A stretch of DNA of 64,000 nt from Trichobilharzia regenti (taxonomy: Eukaryota; Platyhelminthes; Trematoda; Strigeidida; Schistosomatidae), in the NCBI GenBank assembly GCA_944472135.2, contig OX235262.1, positions 23,979,362 through 24,043,361 of the forward strand, written 5' to 3'. The notes beneath the pieces were generated by a model. That model ran no database searches, had not been told where the DNA came from, and worked only from the letters and a program-made list of their open reading frames with translations. Positions 8,655 to 20,843 of the stretch are shown here, piece by piece; position 1 is the first letter of the stretch, and every line of letters begins with the position of its first letter. A program made the position numbers and the translations under genes.

Positions 8655-11458
8655 ATACATAGCATTTCATCATACATTTACTATAGATCATTCTGACAGA
8701 CTGACTTTCAACATAGAAGCTTGCACACAAGTGCTTCCGCTTAAGTTAGCACATTACATGTAGCACACAATGGTAGAAGTAAAAAGAAATTAAATGGAAC
8801 TCTAATGAGCATAAATGTGATGAAAACAAACAGTCATATGGAAAAAATATAAGGGTTGCTCAGATATGTGAGATTACATCGAGTGAATGCATCTGTGTCA
8901 TTAACAACGTTTGGAATCACATTTCTACTTAACACTAAGCTTAACCCCAATATTACTCACCATATTAGACTACTTAACACAGAAGAAAGGGTACAGACAC
9001 TACGATCAAAAACCAGTAGTCTTTTCATATCTTCCAGTTTCAATGGTCACTTATCGCAGCCTAAGTGGACAATACCATCAGCATACACTAAGTTGACAAG
9101 ACTGTTCCCTGGTAAGGGCCTAAAGTGAGTAACAGACAATTCGGTTAATACATGTATGATGAACGTGAACTAAAATAAGGACGACAGTTGTAGAAATGAG
9201 CCTTGTACTACATACTTCTTTGAAATATCAGTTCCTTCATAGTTTAGTTTCAGTAATAAGTGAATGGAATGCAGTCTACAGATTCATGAAATTCGCATGC
9301 TGACGTACTACTTTCCTAGAATCCTAGTTGATGTCTCCTCAGGAAAGTGGGAAATGAGCATTCCACTTGCGTAAACTCAATAGGCTGTGAACTGCTGACA
9401 ATGAAAACGACAACAATTTTTGGTATTACTTAATTCCAAAAACGATCACATAATCTTTTATTCCGACTTCTGGTTCCATCAGATGAAATTAAAGGGAATA
9501 GCTGAGAATAGAGGGGATGTTGAGGGTTAGACAGTATAGATTTAGACTATTTCTCACATGAGTTTAGATGTCTTGTAACTAATGCATTAACGAGTTGACT
9601 AAATGGTACACCACTTGCCCTAATGACGACCTTCATACCTTGCACAATACGACATAGTCGTTTTTGAGTAATTCAGGAAAGAATAAGGGGGAGCAGTAAA
9701 GACCAATGCAAGAGTTAACAAGTTGTAGAAAGAGAGGTTGAATGATTCCTGACTGTCTTGAATACATAACATGGTAAGCTAGACTGAAGGTTTTCTTAGA
9801 AATCGACAAGATGTAGAATGACCGAGAAAGACCAGAGGATAGATTTACCCCAAGGTATTTTCTGTTAGACTTAGTTTCTGTTTCAGTGCCCTCTTTGATA
9901 CAAACATCTTGTGAACGACACAGTTCTTGCAGTTCACGCTTATGAGTGAGGGGAAAGTTAACTGCCTGACATTTTGAGGGATTTAACGCAAGACCACGTA
10001 CCTTAGACTACAGACAGGAACCAGTTAAGTTTGCTGCAGTCACATTGTAACATGACACGAAGTGAGACGGTCAGATCACCAGTGTATTTGACGAAGTTGC
10101 TCTGATTAGAAGGAGAAAAGTCATGTAAGACGAGAGAGAAAAAAGAAAAGGAGTGATAAAAATAGCCCGAGGAACACCAGCTTCAGCAAGCGAGGCGGAA
10201 GATTTACCCTAATATACAGTATGCTGCATTCCATTTGAGAAATGATAATGCAACCAATCAACTGCCCAGGACCCAAGTTTGCACGATCGAAACCTTATTC
10301 AACTAAAGTCATCTAGGCGCTGAGTCAACAACAACGGCGAATGCTGAATGACCGAAAGCTAAGCACAAAAGTGACAAAGCACAAATCCAGTTGCAAAGTA
10401 GGAGACGAATCCCGGGTGGAAGAAGAGATTACTGAAAGGTATCTATTTTTCATTTGGCAAAGAACAAGATTAAGAACTACACTTATCATTTGTTGAAATT
10501 TTGGAGATCATTTATCAATGTTTCGCATTTAGTTATGCCCAGACTGTGTCATTCTGACTAGCTTTCAGTATGAGTTTGAAGAGAAGTCCACCTGTTTAAT
10601 TTACCACATTTCATGTAGCACACAAAGGTAGAGACATAAAACTAAATGGAAGTTTAACGAGCGAAAATGTGAGGGAGAATAAATAGTGACAAGGAAAAAC
10701 ATGAGTTGAATAGATACGTGAGATTACACAGAGTGAATGCACCTGTACCAGTACCAAAGATTTGCAGTCACATCTCCGGTAGTTCTTCCAGCTGACTGTC
10801 AACAATTTTATGAACCAATATCACTTTTTCATTTGACCGATCCAAACACATTTTAAACCTTAACATGTGCTGGCTAGCATTGTCCCTGGAGAAAGGCGAT
10901 GGCTTTGTATGCCATCACGTGTTCTAGCCATCTCAACCTATTCAGCTTCCCTACCTTGAAGACTAACTTACCCTGCCCACCTAAACATTTATGCGTAACC
11001 TCAACAGCACTCGCCATATTATACTACTTTACTCATGAGATAGAACGCGGACACCTATAATCAAACACCGGTATTATTTTCATATTTTACAGCATCAGAG
11101 GTTACTTCCCATAGTCTAGGTGGACAATATCATCAGCAAACCGTAAGTTGATGAGAATATTCCCTGATAAGTCTCTAAAGTCAATTACAGACTATCCTAT
11201 TAATATATGTGTGATTGAATTGAACTGATATAAGGATGACAGTTTAAGAATTCAGCCTTGTATTACATCCCACTCGTAAATGTGTTTTCTCGGATAATTC
11301 GCAAACAGTATTCAGTGAATAGAAAACATTCTGTAGGCTTAATGAAACTCGTAAACTGACGCACTACTTTTGCAGGCACTATAGTATTTCCTCAATAAAG
11401 TGAGAATTGAATATTTCGGCTGCATAAAACGAGTAAGTAGTATCCTGGGAATACCAAT
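8655..11458 (-). mobile_element. Decayed LINE relics
   Basis: No long ORF survives. On the minus strand, short translations recall LINE reverse transcriptase: VFADDIV-like signatures near 9060-9090 and near 11110-11140, and a KYTGDLTVS stretch near 10060-10110 that looks like a mutated KYADDLT. The block 8690-9260 is partly repeated at 10550-11380, so at least two copies of one family are present, probably with a third decayed LINE between them. Confidence 0.5.
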
Positions 11459-11462
11459 GACT

Positions 11463-11763
11463 TGTTGCGTGCGTTGTCTGACTAAACTGCTGTACACATA
11501 TATTCTATGTATTTCTTCGCTCTTATTGATGTGCGCAGACATTGTGGCTACTCGACGCCCATAACGTAAATCAAAAGGCACTTGTGAAGATTACGAATAT
11601 GTATTGAAGCAGTAGTCAAATTCGAGATTGTGTCAAAGTAATATTCAACAGTGAATGGACAAGTATTTGCGAAGTATATATAAAATCGGTCTGTATACAC
11701 ATATAATGCAAGTATACAAATTAGATTAAAAAGCATCTTTACAGTTGTTATAGGGGTACTACA
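11463..11763 (-). repeat. 3' LTR of the Gypsy element
   Basis: 301 bp, nearly identical to 16527-16827. The only difference I see is one base near the TGTAGTACCC end. The polypurine tract GGTGGGGGAATTA (element strand, about 11764-11776) abuts it. Confidence 0.9.
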
Positions 11764-12180
11764 TAATTCCCCCACCAAAACACTGAAATATATAAAAAAA
11801 ATACATTTAAGTGTTCGAAAATAACATGCGTTAGCGTAATACGTAGCAGCGGTAGTACACAGAAGGCGATTTATTAAGCTGAAAAATGAGCAGTTTAATG
11901 CGGTTAATAACGTCGATAATAAATGCGATAATCTAGGGAAAGTGGAATTCCTAATCGTAATAGAATATATAAGGAACGATAAAATTGTCCGGGGATCTGT
12001 AGTCGGTAGACGAAGACGATACGTGAATAATATACGAGATGTGATTAAATGTAATAATATGGGAAATATCGATGTCAAAATAATAGTGACGTGATTTATG
12101 TATGAAAATATTAATCAGTTAAATGAGTAATCAAATGAGAATTACGAACAAAGACAATAAAAATGAAAATTCATAGTAAG

Positions 12181-12603
12181 TCATATTTCGATGACTTGCA
12201 CGTAACGTTTAGGCCAATGGACTCGTCTACCAGATCGTGTTGTTTTCGCAGGCTTCTCTGTCGACGTTGAAGCTTGTGTAGATGTAGGTGTTGGCATGTC
12301 GTTCAGCTGGTTCTTATCGTTGACTTCGAAATCGTCGAGGAACGCTGGTTTGACTCTGTCGATACTGATGGCTTCTGTTTTATTCAATCTTTCTATCGTG
12401 ATAACTTTCGCGTTTCTGTTTAGAACTTTGAATGGGCCATCATAAGCGGGTTGAAGTGGTCGTTGTACACCTTCTCTCTTGACGGAGACGTGAGTGCAGT
12501 CTGTCAGTTGTGACGGGATGTATGACGCTCGTTCCTGCTGACGTGGAATTGATATCTTTAGCTCGTTCATGTGTCGTTTTAGCTGGTGCACGTAACCAGT
12601 CAT
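12181..12603 (-). pseudogene. Integrase C-terminal region of the Gypsy element
   Basis: 140 codons in a different frame from the integrase core, overlapping it at 12600-12603, so a frameshift lies near there. It contains YDGPFKVL, the GPF/Y motif of Ty3/Gypsy integrases, followed by a threonine- and serine-rich tail ending in a basic stretch. Confidence 0.7.
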
Positions 12604-13532
12604 ATCGTGTGGAACTTGTTACCCGGGGTGAAAAATTCTCCTGGTAATCGTAATGTTGTTCCATAGACTAGTTCAGAAACACAGCAGCCAATATCTTTCT
12701 TTATAGTAGCTCGTATACCAAGTAATACTAGTGGAAGTTTGGTTGACCAATCGTTTTGAGTCAAAGAAGCAGCGAGTGCAGCTTTGAGTTGTCGATGAAA
12801 CCGTTCAACCATACCGTTGGAACTAGGATGATACGCTGTCGTTCGTATTCGTTTAATGCCTAGTAATTCAGTTAGTTGGTCAAACAGTCGGCTTTCAAAC
12901 TGGGCACCTCTGTCTGTAGTGATAATTGATGGGACACCAAAATTGGCTATCCAGTTTTCGACTAAAGCTTTAGCTACCGTTTCAGCTGAGACGTCGATTA
13001 ATGGAACTGCTACTGGCCAACGAGTAAATCTGTCAATGCAGGTTAGAATATAGTTGAAACCATTGGAAGGAGGCAGTGGACCAACTATGTCTACATGTAC
13101 GTGGTCAAATCTAGAGTCGGGGTTAGGGAAGCGACCAAGTGGTGCTTTGGTGTGCCGGTTGATTTTGACTCTTTGACAAGACAAGCAATTTCGTGTCCAC
13201 TTCTTAACGTCGCTGTTAATGTTTGGCCAGATAAATCTTTCTCTTAGTAGCTTGGTAGTAGCGCTAACACCAGGATGCGACAAGTTATGTAACTTCTCGA
13301 ATACTGTATGTCTCATAGCTATTGGAACGAAAGGTCGATATTTACCTGTAGAGGTGTCGCAGATAACTTTTGTCGTGCCGAAAGGAATTGCCTCGAGGTT
13401 TAAAGATGTTGTTTTAGAAGACATGATCTTTTTGAGTTCGGCGTCATCTCGTTGTAAGTTTGAGAGATGTTCGTAGTTGATGTCTGGGCATACAATGTTA
13501 TCAATGTGCATACGTGATAAAGCGTCTGCCAC
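12600..13532 (-). pseudogene. Integrase core of the Gypsy element
   Basis: 310 codons. It has an HHCC zinc-binding region (HNLSHPG and, later, CLSCQRV) and a DDE core visible as the first Asp in HVDIVGPLP, the second in [10 protein letters not shown], and the Glu in GMVERFHRQ. The frame is continuous with the RNase H segment across a TGA stop at 13632-13634 and is lost at the 3' end by a frameshift near 12600. The enzyme would insert the cDNA into chromosomal DNA. Confidence 0.8.
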
Positions 13533-13631
13533 TTCATTGTTTTTACCCTTTATGTGTCGCAGATCGGAGGTGAACTGGGATATAAACTCGAGATGTCGTA
13601 GTTCACGTGGAGAGTAGTTATCCTGTTTTGC

Positions 13632-13865
13632 TCATAAGGCTTTCGTTAGAGCCCTGTGGTCTGTAAAGACAGTAAAAGATGTACCTTCCAGCATATGTCG
13701 AAAGTGCTTGATTGCTAAATAAACAGCTAATAACTCTCTACCAAAGGTGCCATATCGACATTGAGTAGGATTCAGTCGTTTCGAAAAGAACGCAAGAGGT
13801 TGCCATTCGCCATGTACCTGCTGTTGTAACACTGCCCCAATGGCGACATCTGAAGCATCTGTCAT
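13632..13865 (-). pseudogene. RNase H segment of the Gypsy element
   Basis: Begins TDASDVAIGAVLQQ and contains TDHRAL, typical of the RNase H domain that follows Gypsy reverse transcriptase. It is cut by an in-frame TGA at 13632-13634 and separated from the reverse transcriptase frame by a frameshift near 13870. Confidence 0.75.
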
Positions 13866-14893
13866 GAGAGACAGGGGGCGTCATTCTGGCGTCTGACTAA
13901 GAGCGTCTTGTCATTCAACGATTGTTTAACATCTTCGAATGCTTTAACAGCTTCTGCAGGCAAATGGAATGAACGACTATGTCCACGTAAGCAGTCGGTC
14001 AACGGTTGCAAAACTCTAGCACAGTTCGGGATAAAACGCCGGTAAAAATTGACTAAACCCAAAAATCGCCGTAGTTTCTTGAAAGAATCTGGTAATGGAT
14101 AGTCTTTGATGGCTTGTACCTCGTCGGGGACTGGTCTAATTCCTTGATTGTCAATCAAGTGACCGAGGAATTTCAGTGATTTCTTACCAAATTCGCATTT
14201 ATCTAAATTGATAGTCATGCCGTATTTCTGAAGTCTTTCGAACACCGTCTTCACATGTTTCACATGCTCGGTTTCGTCTGCACTTGCAATTAGTAAGTCG
14301 TCAATGTATGCGTAGACGAAGGGTAGGCCGCGGAGTACTTGGTCGATGAGACGTTGAAATGTCTGAGCGGCGTTCATCAGCCCGAAAGGCATGCGTACGA
14401 ATTCGTATAAGCCGAATGGCGTGGTGATAGCGGTTTTTGGAACGTCATCCGGGTGGATGGGAATATGATGGTACGCTCTGACAAGGTTGATTTTGGAGAA
14501 AATTTTAACCTCTGGCAAGTTGCTGGCGAAATCGTGAATATGCGGTATGGGGTATCGATCAGGTACCGTTTGCTTGTTTAAAGCTCGATAATCCCCGCAT
14601 GGCCGTATCTCACCGGAAGACTTTTTGGGTACCATGTGCAGCGGTGAAGACCAAGAGCTGTTGGATGGTCGAATAATGCCGAGCTCTAACATTTTATCGA
14701 ACTCTGTTTTTGCGATTTTAAGTCGATGTGGGTCAAGGCGTCGAGGACGTGCAAAAACTGGTGGTCCAGTGGTTTTAATGTGATGAACCACTTGATGCTT
14801 AAGTTCTGTTGCTCGGAAAGAGGGTTGTAGAAGGTCAAGGAACTGATTTACTAAGTCAGTATATGGAGATGCTGGCGTGCGTGTGACCATCAA
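13862..14893 (-). pseudogene. Reverse transcriptase of the Gypsy element
   Basis: 343 codons with the ordered Ty3/Gypsy reverse transcriptase motifs: [23 protein letters not shown] and the catalytic box VYAYIDDLL, then [10 protein letters not shown] and [13 protein letters not shown]. The frame extends upstream of the first Met but is separated from the Gag-protease frame by a shift at about 15055. It ends early at 13862 in a short out-of-frame tail. Confidence 0.85.
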
Positions 14894-15003
14894 GTTTAGC
14901 GATGATGCACGGCTAATCGTACCAGCGATGTACTTTTTATTGAGCGAGTCTATAAGCTTAGGGCTTACCGGATCAACTAGCAGTTTGTGTTTCTGTAGAA
15001 AAT

Positions 15004-16197
15004 CTATACCAAGGATTGGGGATGGAACGTCTGCGATGATGAAAGACCAATGTAGGTATTCTGCAGACCAAAATCTAAAGTCATTCGTTTACTACCATAT
15101 GTAACAATATTAGACTTATTAACTGCTTGGAGCGTAACTGCAGGGTCAGGATGTTGACGTTCCTGCGTAGACAGAGGGAGAACACTAACCTCTGCTCCTG
15201 TGTCGACTAAGAACGTAGTACCGGTATTTCTATCTGTTACATAAAACAAACGACTGCTAGATCGTAGATTGCCAACAGTAGAAGTTTTCATACATGATGA
15301 TATATCTTTTGGCTTAGCCTGAAAGTTGCAAGGTGAACGACACCGTCGTGCATTGTCTCCGTAACTACGGTGGTACCAGCAAATAGTATCGTGATGTCGT
15401 GACGTGCTGGGTGACCGAGAAAGACGTCGACGAGACGAGCTTCTAGAACGGCTTGGTTGTGTGCGTGTGGTCAGTGCTGCTAACTGACTCAGTACGGTGT
15501 CGACTTTGTGTTCTAGAGCCTGTATCCTGTCGTCAATGTCTGGCATTCTGCTGGTGGAAGCAACAGATTGAGGTGTTGACCTCTCATACATGCGATCTGC
15601 GATTTTGGCAAGCTTCTCAATGTCAATGTCGTCATCTCCGTAAGCAAGAACTTGTTGAATGTTTGCAGGAAGTCGTCGCAACCAAATTTGGTAAAAGAGA
15701 CTTTTGTCGATATCCCTTCCTGCTACTAGGCTTTGCATGTGCCTCATGAGTTGTGATGGGGTTTTATCGCCTAGCTCTACGTTGCTTAACAAACGATCGA
15801 GTGCTTGCCTATCAGAAAGTGAAGTGCATCGAAGTACTTCTTCTTTCAACTTGTCGTAAGGAGCGTCTGTGCTGGGCTGAACTATGTGTTGTCGAACCTG
15901 TTCGGCGATTTCGTCTGGTAGTACTGTACTCAATATGCCAAATTTAACCGTCTGTGACGTAAGTTTATTGGCAGTGAAATAATTTTCCAGTCGTGCAAAC
16001 CAAAGATGGGAGTCTTTGGGCCTAAAAACTGGTACAGTAAGAGAAATGGTACCAACAGATCCGAGCTGTAAGTTATCAGGGTATCGGAAGACATGATACA
16101 ATTCGTAGAAAAATGGTTTAACAGTAACAAAATAGCAAAAGTCATGCACACCAAGAATATGGTAAAACAGAAAAACATGCAATGCGGTGCTTACCAC
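15004..16197 (-). pseudogene. Gag and protease of the Gypsy element
   Basis: 397 codons. The Gag core spans roughly residues 55-205, followed by an arginine/serine-rich region and a zinc finger at about 273-290 with spacing C-x2-H-x9-C-x3-C, the CHCC type noted for CsRn1-clade elements and not the usual CCHC. The aspartic protease follows in the same frame (FLVDTGAEVSVLP, about residues 329-341). The frame is lost at about 15055. The true Gag start may lie a little inside this ORF. Confidence 0.8.
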
Positions 16198-16309
16198 AGA
16201 TTACTGCGAGTTGTGCGATGAGAAAGCACAAGAATCAGCTCGAAATGTCTATTATATGTATATATATCCGATACAGTTAGAGTTTAAATAATCCAGCCAG
16301 TGTAATGAT

Positions 16310-16526
16310 GCGTCCGGGTGAACAAAATGTCGTTGGAGTCAACAAGTTATCGTCGCAGTGAACAAGTTACCGTCGAGGTGAAAAAGTTGTCGTTGCGATG
16401 GACAATTTGTCGTCGGGGTCGAAATTTGTCGTCGGGGTCAACAATTTGTCGTCGGGGTCGACCAGTTATCGTCAAGGACACAAATTTGCCGTCGCTGTCG
16501 AAATTGGTCGTCGGGTTCACCAATTT
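16310..16526 (-). repeat. Array of about eleven 20-bp units in the Gypsy leader
   Basis: Between the 5' LTR and gag lies a run of about 11 degenerate units of 19-22 bp, consensus TCGTCGGGGTCAACAATTTG on the plus strand. The unit touching the LTR reads TGGTGAACCCGACG on the element strand. The 3' end of tRNA-Trp predicts TGGTGACCCCGACG, so 13 of 14 bases fit and this unit is the likely primer site. The other units are weaker versions of the same motif. Confidence 0.75.
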
Positions 16527-16827
16527 TGTTGCGTGCGTTGTCTGACTAAACTGCTGTACACATATATTCTATGTATTTCTTCGCTCTTATTGATGTGCGC
16601 AGACATTGTGGCTACTCGACGCCCATAACGTAAATCAAAAGGCACTTGTGAAGATTACGAATATGTATTGAAGCAGTAGTCAAATTCGAGATTGTGTCAA
16701 AGTAATATTCAACAGTGAATGGACAAGTATTTGCGAAGTATATATAAAATCGGTCTGTATACACATATAATGCAAGTATACAAATTAGATTAAAAAGCAT
16801 CTTTACAGTTGTTATATGGGTACTACA
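16527..16827 (-). repeat. 5' LTR of the Gypsy element
   Basis: 301 bp, matching 11463-11763. It would carry the element promoter. The flanking GACT at 16828-16831 is the outer target duplicate. Confidence 0.9.
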
Positions 16828-16845
16828 GACTACAACAAGTCTAGG

Positions 16846-17212
16846 TGTCAGCCAAGTCTCATAAACCGTTAATGCCCAGCTCTCGCTACGCTCGGGCCCA
16901 CGCTGTTCTTAGAAGATTTCTCAGAAACGCTTAGTTATAACGGACGCAAAAACCAAAACACCGATCTGCCGTTTGATATTTCTGTATTGTTACACCAACA
17001 TATAAAAGGAATAAGCGAACTAAGCAAACTAAGGTCTGAAAACTAATATTACAATAATAAATCATTGTTACTTCTGACGATATTTTACTCTTCTTTCTGA
17101 ACAGCGACCGATGAGACGATGACTGTCGTATTGATGCCTCCGCGAAAATCGGGGAAGTTGATTTTGAGCAAACAACCATGAATTGATCGTTCAATCCTCA
17201 ACTCCATTGACA
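16846..17212 (-). repeat. Solo LTR of the gag-only BEL-like family
   Basis: 367-bp LTR with the family ends (TGTCAG... and ...ATTGACA on the plus strand) and the 5-bp duplication CTAGG on both sides (16841-16845 and 17213-17217). It has no internal sequence, so LTR-LTR recombination removed the body. It begins only 14 bp beyond the Gypsy target duplicate. Confidence 0.85.
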
Positions 17213-17217
17213 CTAGG

Positions 17218-17775
17218 AGTTATGCATTACAACTTCTACTTTACTGATACACCAGCAGACTTTACATAAACACTTGACAGATCGAATTTATACAGGAAGT
17301 CAGTAAGATTTAGTAAACTAAAAGTGCTTTCGGTTTCCACAGGAGGTCTCCGTGCCGAATTTATTCCTTCAAGGGCCTACAGAGAATAATTCTTCAATTA
17401 AATACCACTGACGTGGAAGAAATTCCATTCTTCATTTCTACACTTAATGAAAAGAATCATGTTTTTTATTCTAAAAACAGGAGCATTCGTAATGTTTTAC
17501 TTTATGTACATGCAGTTACATACAGTTGCACTAAGAACTCAACGCAACTCGATACACAATAGTAGATATACAAATAAACTGAAAAATAATGTCCTCCTTA
17601 CCTTCTGAACAACTTGTCCTTATTCCAGGATTATAATTTTTCACCTAGGAGCCTGACTTATGTCTATATATGTCGCAATATTACATCAGTTAAATCTTCC
17701 CCAAAACCAAGGCCACTTGAAACCAATAGCAACATAGGAACAAGCGTCACTGAGGGGATATGCAATAAAGTCGCT
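17218..17775. other. No feature recognised
   Basis: AT-rich sequence between the solo LTR and the broken start of gag element copy 3. No ORF with a known motif. Confidence 0.4.
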
Positions 17776-18203
17776 CGTACGAGAGGGTAATTGTTAAATT
17801 GACTTGCACGAATAAAGGCATTTCAAGTTTCAGGTTGCTATTTGAATGTTATTTTCATTGGTGTAAATTACTCTGTGCCTATGCTTGGTTGGTCAGATAC
17901 GTCGTATGTTTTTTAGTCATCTACACTCTACGATAAAATTTCCTGGGCGTGTTACCATTCAGAGTTGAGGATATAGATGATAGAAGGAGGTCAGCAAATA
18001 AACTCTGCGTCGATTTTCCAACCTAAGGCGTCAACCTGAGGAGGGGTGCAGGCGTACTGGTGTAAGTCCCGCAATTCTTCAAAGGAATTCCATCGAGACA
18101 TGATCTGCGAGGTGATTTGTACTGTTTGTATATATGTATGGTGTGTCATGTCAACTGGTATTTTTGGATCATTGTGTTTACTTGTTGTTTCCGTACCTTG
18201 TCG

Positions 18204-18605
18204 TTATGCATTATTATTGTTATTATTATTGCTCCCTTGGGTTCCTAGTGGAACATAGGGCTTCAACTGCACGTCTCCATTTGCTTCTGTCTCTTCTGCT
18301 GTACTTTTCGCCTGCATCCATGTTAATCCATATTCTTTCAACTCCTCTTCACACGATCTCCTCCATGTCACCCTTCGACGTCCCACACGCCGCTTCCCTT
18401 TCGGGTTCCACTCGAGGGCTTGACGCGCGATGTCACCCAGCGGTCTCCTCAGCGAGTGTCCGATCCATCTCCACTTTCTCATGCATATTTGTTGGTTGGC
18501 GATTGGTTCTTGCTTTGTTTGTTCCCATAATTCCTTGTTGGTGATTCTTTCCGGCCATCTGATCTTCAGTATAGAGCGAAGACAGTTGTTGATGAAGGTC
18601 TGCAA
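18204..18605 (-). pseudogene. C-terminal region of the RTE polyprotein
   Basis: Contains RWPERITNKELWEQT and RKWRWIGHSLRRP, typical of the end of RTE-clade polyproteins, then a basic stretch and the final LKPYVPLGTQG. The (AAT)n tail is translated as a run of Asn, which is not coding. The frame is disconnected from the reverse transcriptase. Confidence 0.75.
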
Positions 18606-18939
18606 CAGGCTGTTGGAAATGTTCTTTGTGACTCGCCAAGTTTCTGATCCGTATAAAAGAACTGATTTGACGTTTGTATTGAAAATCCGAACTTTGTTGG
18701 TGATGCTGAGTGACGAAGATTTCCAGATTGATTTCAGGTTGACGAATGTGTTTCTCGCCTTCCCGATTCTCGCTCAATTTGACATCCTCGTCCGCTCCCC
18801 CTCTAGTTGAGACAATGCTCCCTAGCTAGATAAGTGAATGAACTAACCTCTTTCAAATCCCTCCCGTTGATGGTGATTGACGTTGGATGTTGTCGCCGTT
18901 GTGGGTTGGTTATTTTCATAACCTCCGTCTTGTCTATGT

Positions 18940-20175
18940 TTACCTGGAGTCCTGTCTTCGCCGACTGCTTCTTCGACCAGTTTGTCGGTTTTCGCCTGTA
19001 GGTCTTCGATTGTGTGTGACATCGAACATAAATGATCCACGCGCGAAATCCAGGTCTCCTAGGTTTTTCACATCGGTCCAGGATATCCCTGTCTTCTCGT
19101 TTCCCACTTTCTGACGCATAATCCAGTCCACCACAATTAGGAATATCATTGGTGATAATAAGCACCCTTGTCTGACTCCTTTGTTTACTCCAAACGCCTC
19201 GCTGAGTTTCCTGTTGTGGATCACTTGACATATGCCGTTGTCGTACAGCTGTTGAATAAGGTTGATGAATATTTGGGGTACGCCGTAGTACTCGAGTAAT
19301 TTCCAAATTACTTCACGGTCAACGCTGTCGAAGGTCTTCTCAAAGTCTATAAAGCTGAGGTAGAGGTATGATTCCCATTCCATGCTTTGTTCTGTGATGA
19401 TGATGCGTAGAGTTGCAATTTGGTCAGTACATGATTTGCCTTTCCTGAATCCAGCTTGTTCTGGTCGGAGTTCTGTCTCCAGTGCGTCCTTTAATCTCTC
19501 CAGGATGATGCGACTCAGTATTTTACTTGGCGTCGACAGGAGCATGATTCCTCGCCAGTTCTTGCCGAGTGAGTGTAAATCGCCCTTCTTTGGTAGTTTC
19601 ACGAGGTAACCTTTCCTCCAGTCAGTAGGCACCTTTCCCTCCTTCCAGACCTTTTGCAATAATGGAGTCAGCATGTCTGCTGTTGTCTCTGGGTCTGCTT
19701 TCAGTGCTTCAGGGGGTATTCCATCTGGTCCGGCTGTTTTTCCAGCTTTCAGAAGCTTGATTGCGTTCAAGACTTCAGCTCTCGTTGGTGGATTGGTGTC
19801 AACTTGCAGTTGTGTGCGCGCTGTTGTTGGTATTTCTGGACGGGTTGTCGGTAATGGTCGGTTCAAGAGTCCTTTGAAGTGGTCTGCCCATTGTTTAATC
19901 TGTTTTTCTTCCTTGGTGATTGGGTTCCCTTGGCTGTCTTTTATAGGCTTCGCTCGTGTTGATCTCTTCCCGGATAGAGATTTGGTTATCTGATATAGTG
20001 TCCTCAGGTCCCTCTTGCCTGCTGCCTTCTCAGCTTCAGTGGCGAGGTTGTCGTAGAATCGTCTTTTGTCCTTCCTAGCTCTCTTCTTCAATTCTTTGTC
20101 CAGTGCTTTGTAAGTTGAGCTCATCGTCTCCTTCTCCTGTCCGTCCTTGCATTGAACCATTTTCTCTTTCACCAT
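18940..20175 (-). pseudogene. Reverse transcriptase of the RTE LINE, catalytic box destroyed
   Basis: 411 codons with AGKTAGPDGIPPEALK, NWRGIMLLSTPSKILSRI, ELRPEQAGFRKGKSC and NKGVRQGCLLSP. The expected FADD catalytic box appears as DLDFARG near 19055, with the downstream sequence in another frame. A small insertion or rearrangement has therefore removed the catalytic aspartates. The tail after this point is out of frame. Confidence 0.8.
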
Positions 20176-20387
20176 TCTCCTTTCCTCTATTAGCTTCCAA
20201 GTGTCCGCTGAGAGCTATTCCTTGTCTTGTCTCTTCTTTATTCCTAGAACCGTTGAACACGTTTCGTTAAGAATCGCCTTCAGAGACTTCCAATGTTCTT
20301 CCACGCATGATTCTTCAGGGATGTCACGTAGTGTTTCCTGCTTTGCTCTGACAGTTGCAGTGAAGATGTCTTTTGTGGTTGAGTCCT

Positions 20388-20419
20388 TCAGTTTCTGAGT
20401 GTTGAACTTGCATTGTGGC

Positions 20420-20464
<45 letters not shown>

Positions 20465-20808
20465 CTTGTACTAGATAGTGGTCTGAACCCACATCTGCTC
20501 CTCTCCTCAACCTTGTGTCCAGTAGGCTCCGTCTCCACTTTCTTGAAATTGAGATGAAGTCCATTTGGTTCTTGGTGTTTCCATCTGGTGAAATCCATGT
20601 CGTCTTGTGTATATCCTTGTGTTTGAACACACTACCACCAATCACCAAATCACTGAAGGCGCAGAAGTCTGAGAAGAGTTCACCATTGTCGTTCATTTCG
20701 CCGAGGGCCTTACGACCCATGGTGAGTTCTCTTCCTGTGTTGTCTCCTCCCAGCTTCGCATTCATGTCGCCCATCAGGATTTCGATATCGCAATTTGAGA
20801 CGTTGTCC

Positions 20809-20843
<35 letters not shown>

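Larger units (their letters stand above)
11463..16827 (-). mobile_element. Ty3/Gypsy element of the CsRn1/Boudicca type
   Basis: 5,365-bp LTR retrotransposon. Its 301-bp LTRs (TG...CA) are flanked by the 4-bp duplication GACT (11459-11462 and 16828-16831). The order on the minus strand is leader with repeat array, Gag with a CHCC finger, protease, reverse transcriptase, RNase H, integrase. The CHCC finger and a primer site close to the tRNA-Trp 3' end place it with the CsRn1 family known from flukes. The pol frame is broken by about three frameshifts and one stop, so this copy cannot act alone, although its LTRs differ at only one base by eye. Confidence 0.9.

Noticed and set aside
16310..16526. 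CRISPR-like array
   Set aside because: Units are contiguous and degenerate without unique spacers, and they sit in a eukaryotic retrotransposon leader.
16612..16800. 62-codon ORF repeated at both ends of the Gypsy element
   Set aside because: It lies wholly inside the LTR and is duplicated only because the LTR is. No known domain.
18843..19306. Separate small genes in several frames
   Set aside because: All are frameshifted parts of the RTE reverse transcriptase.
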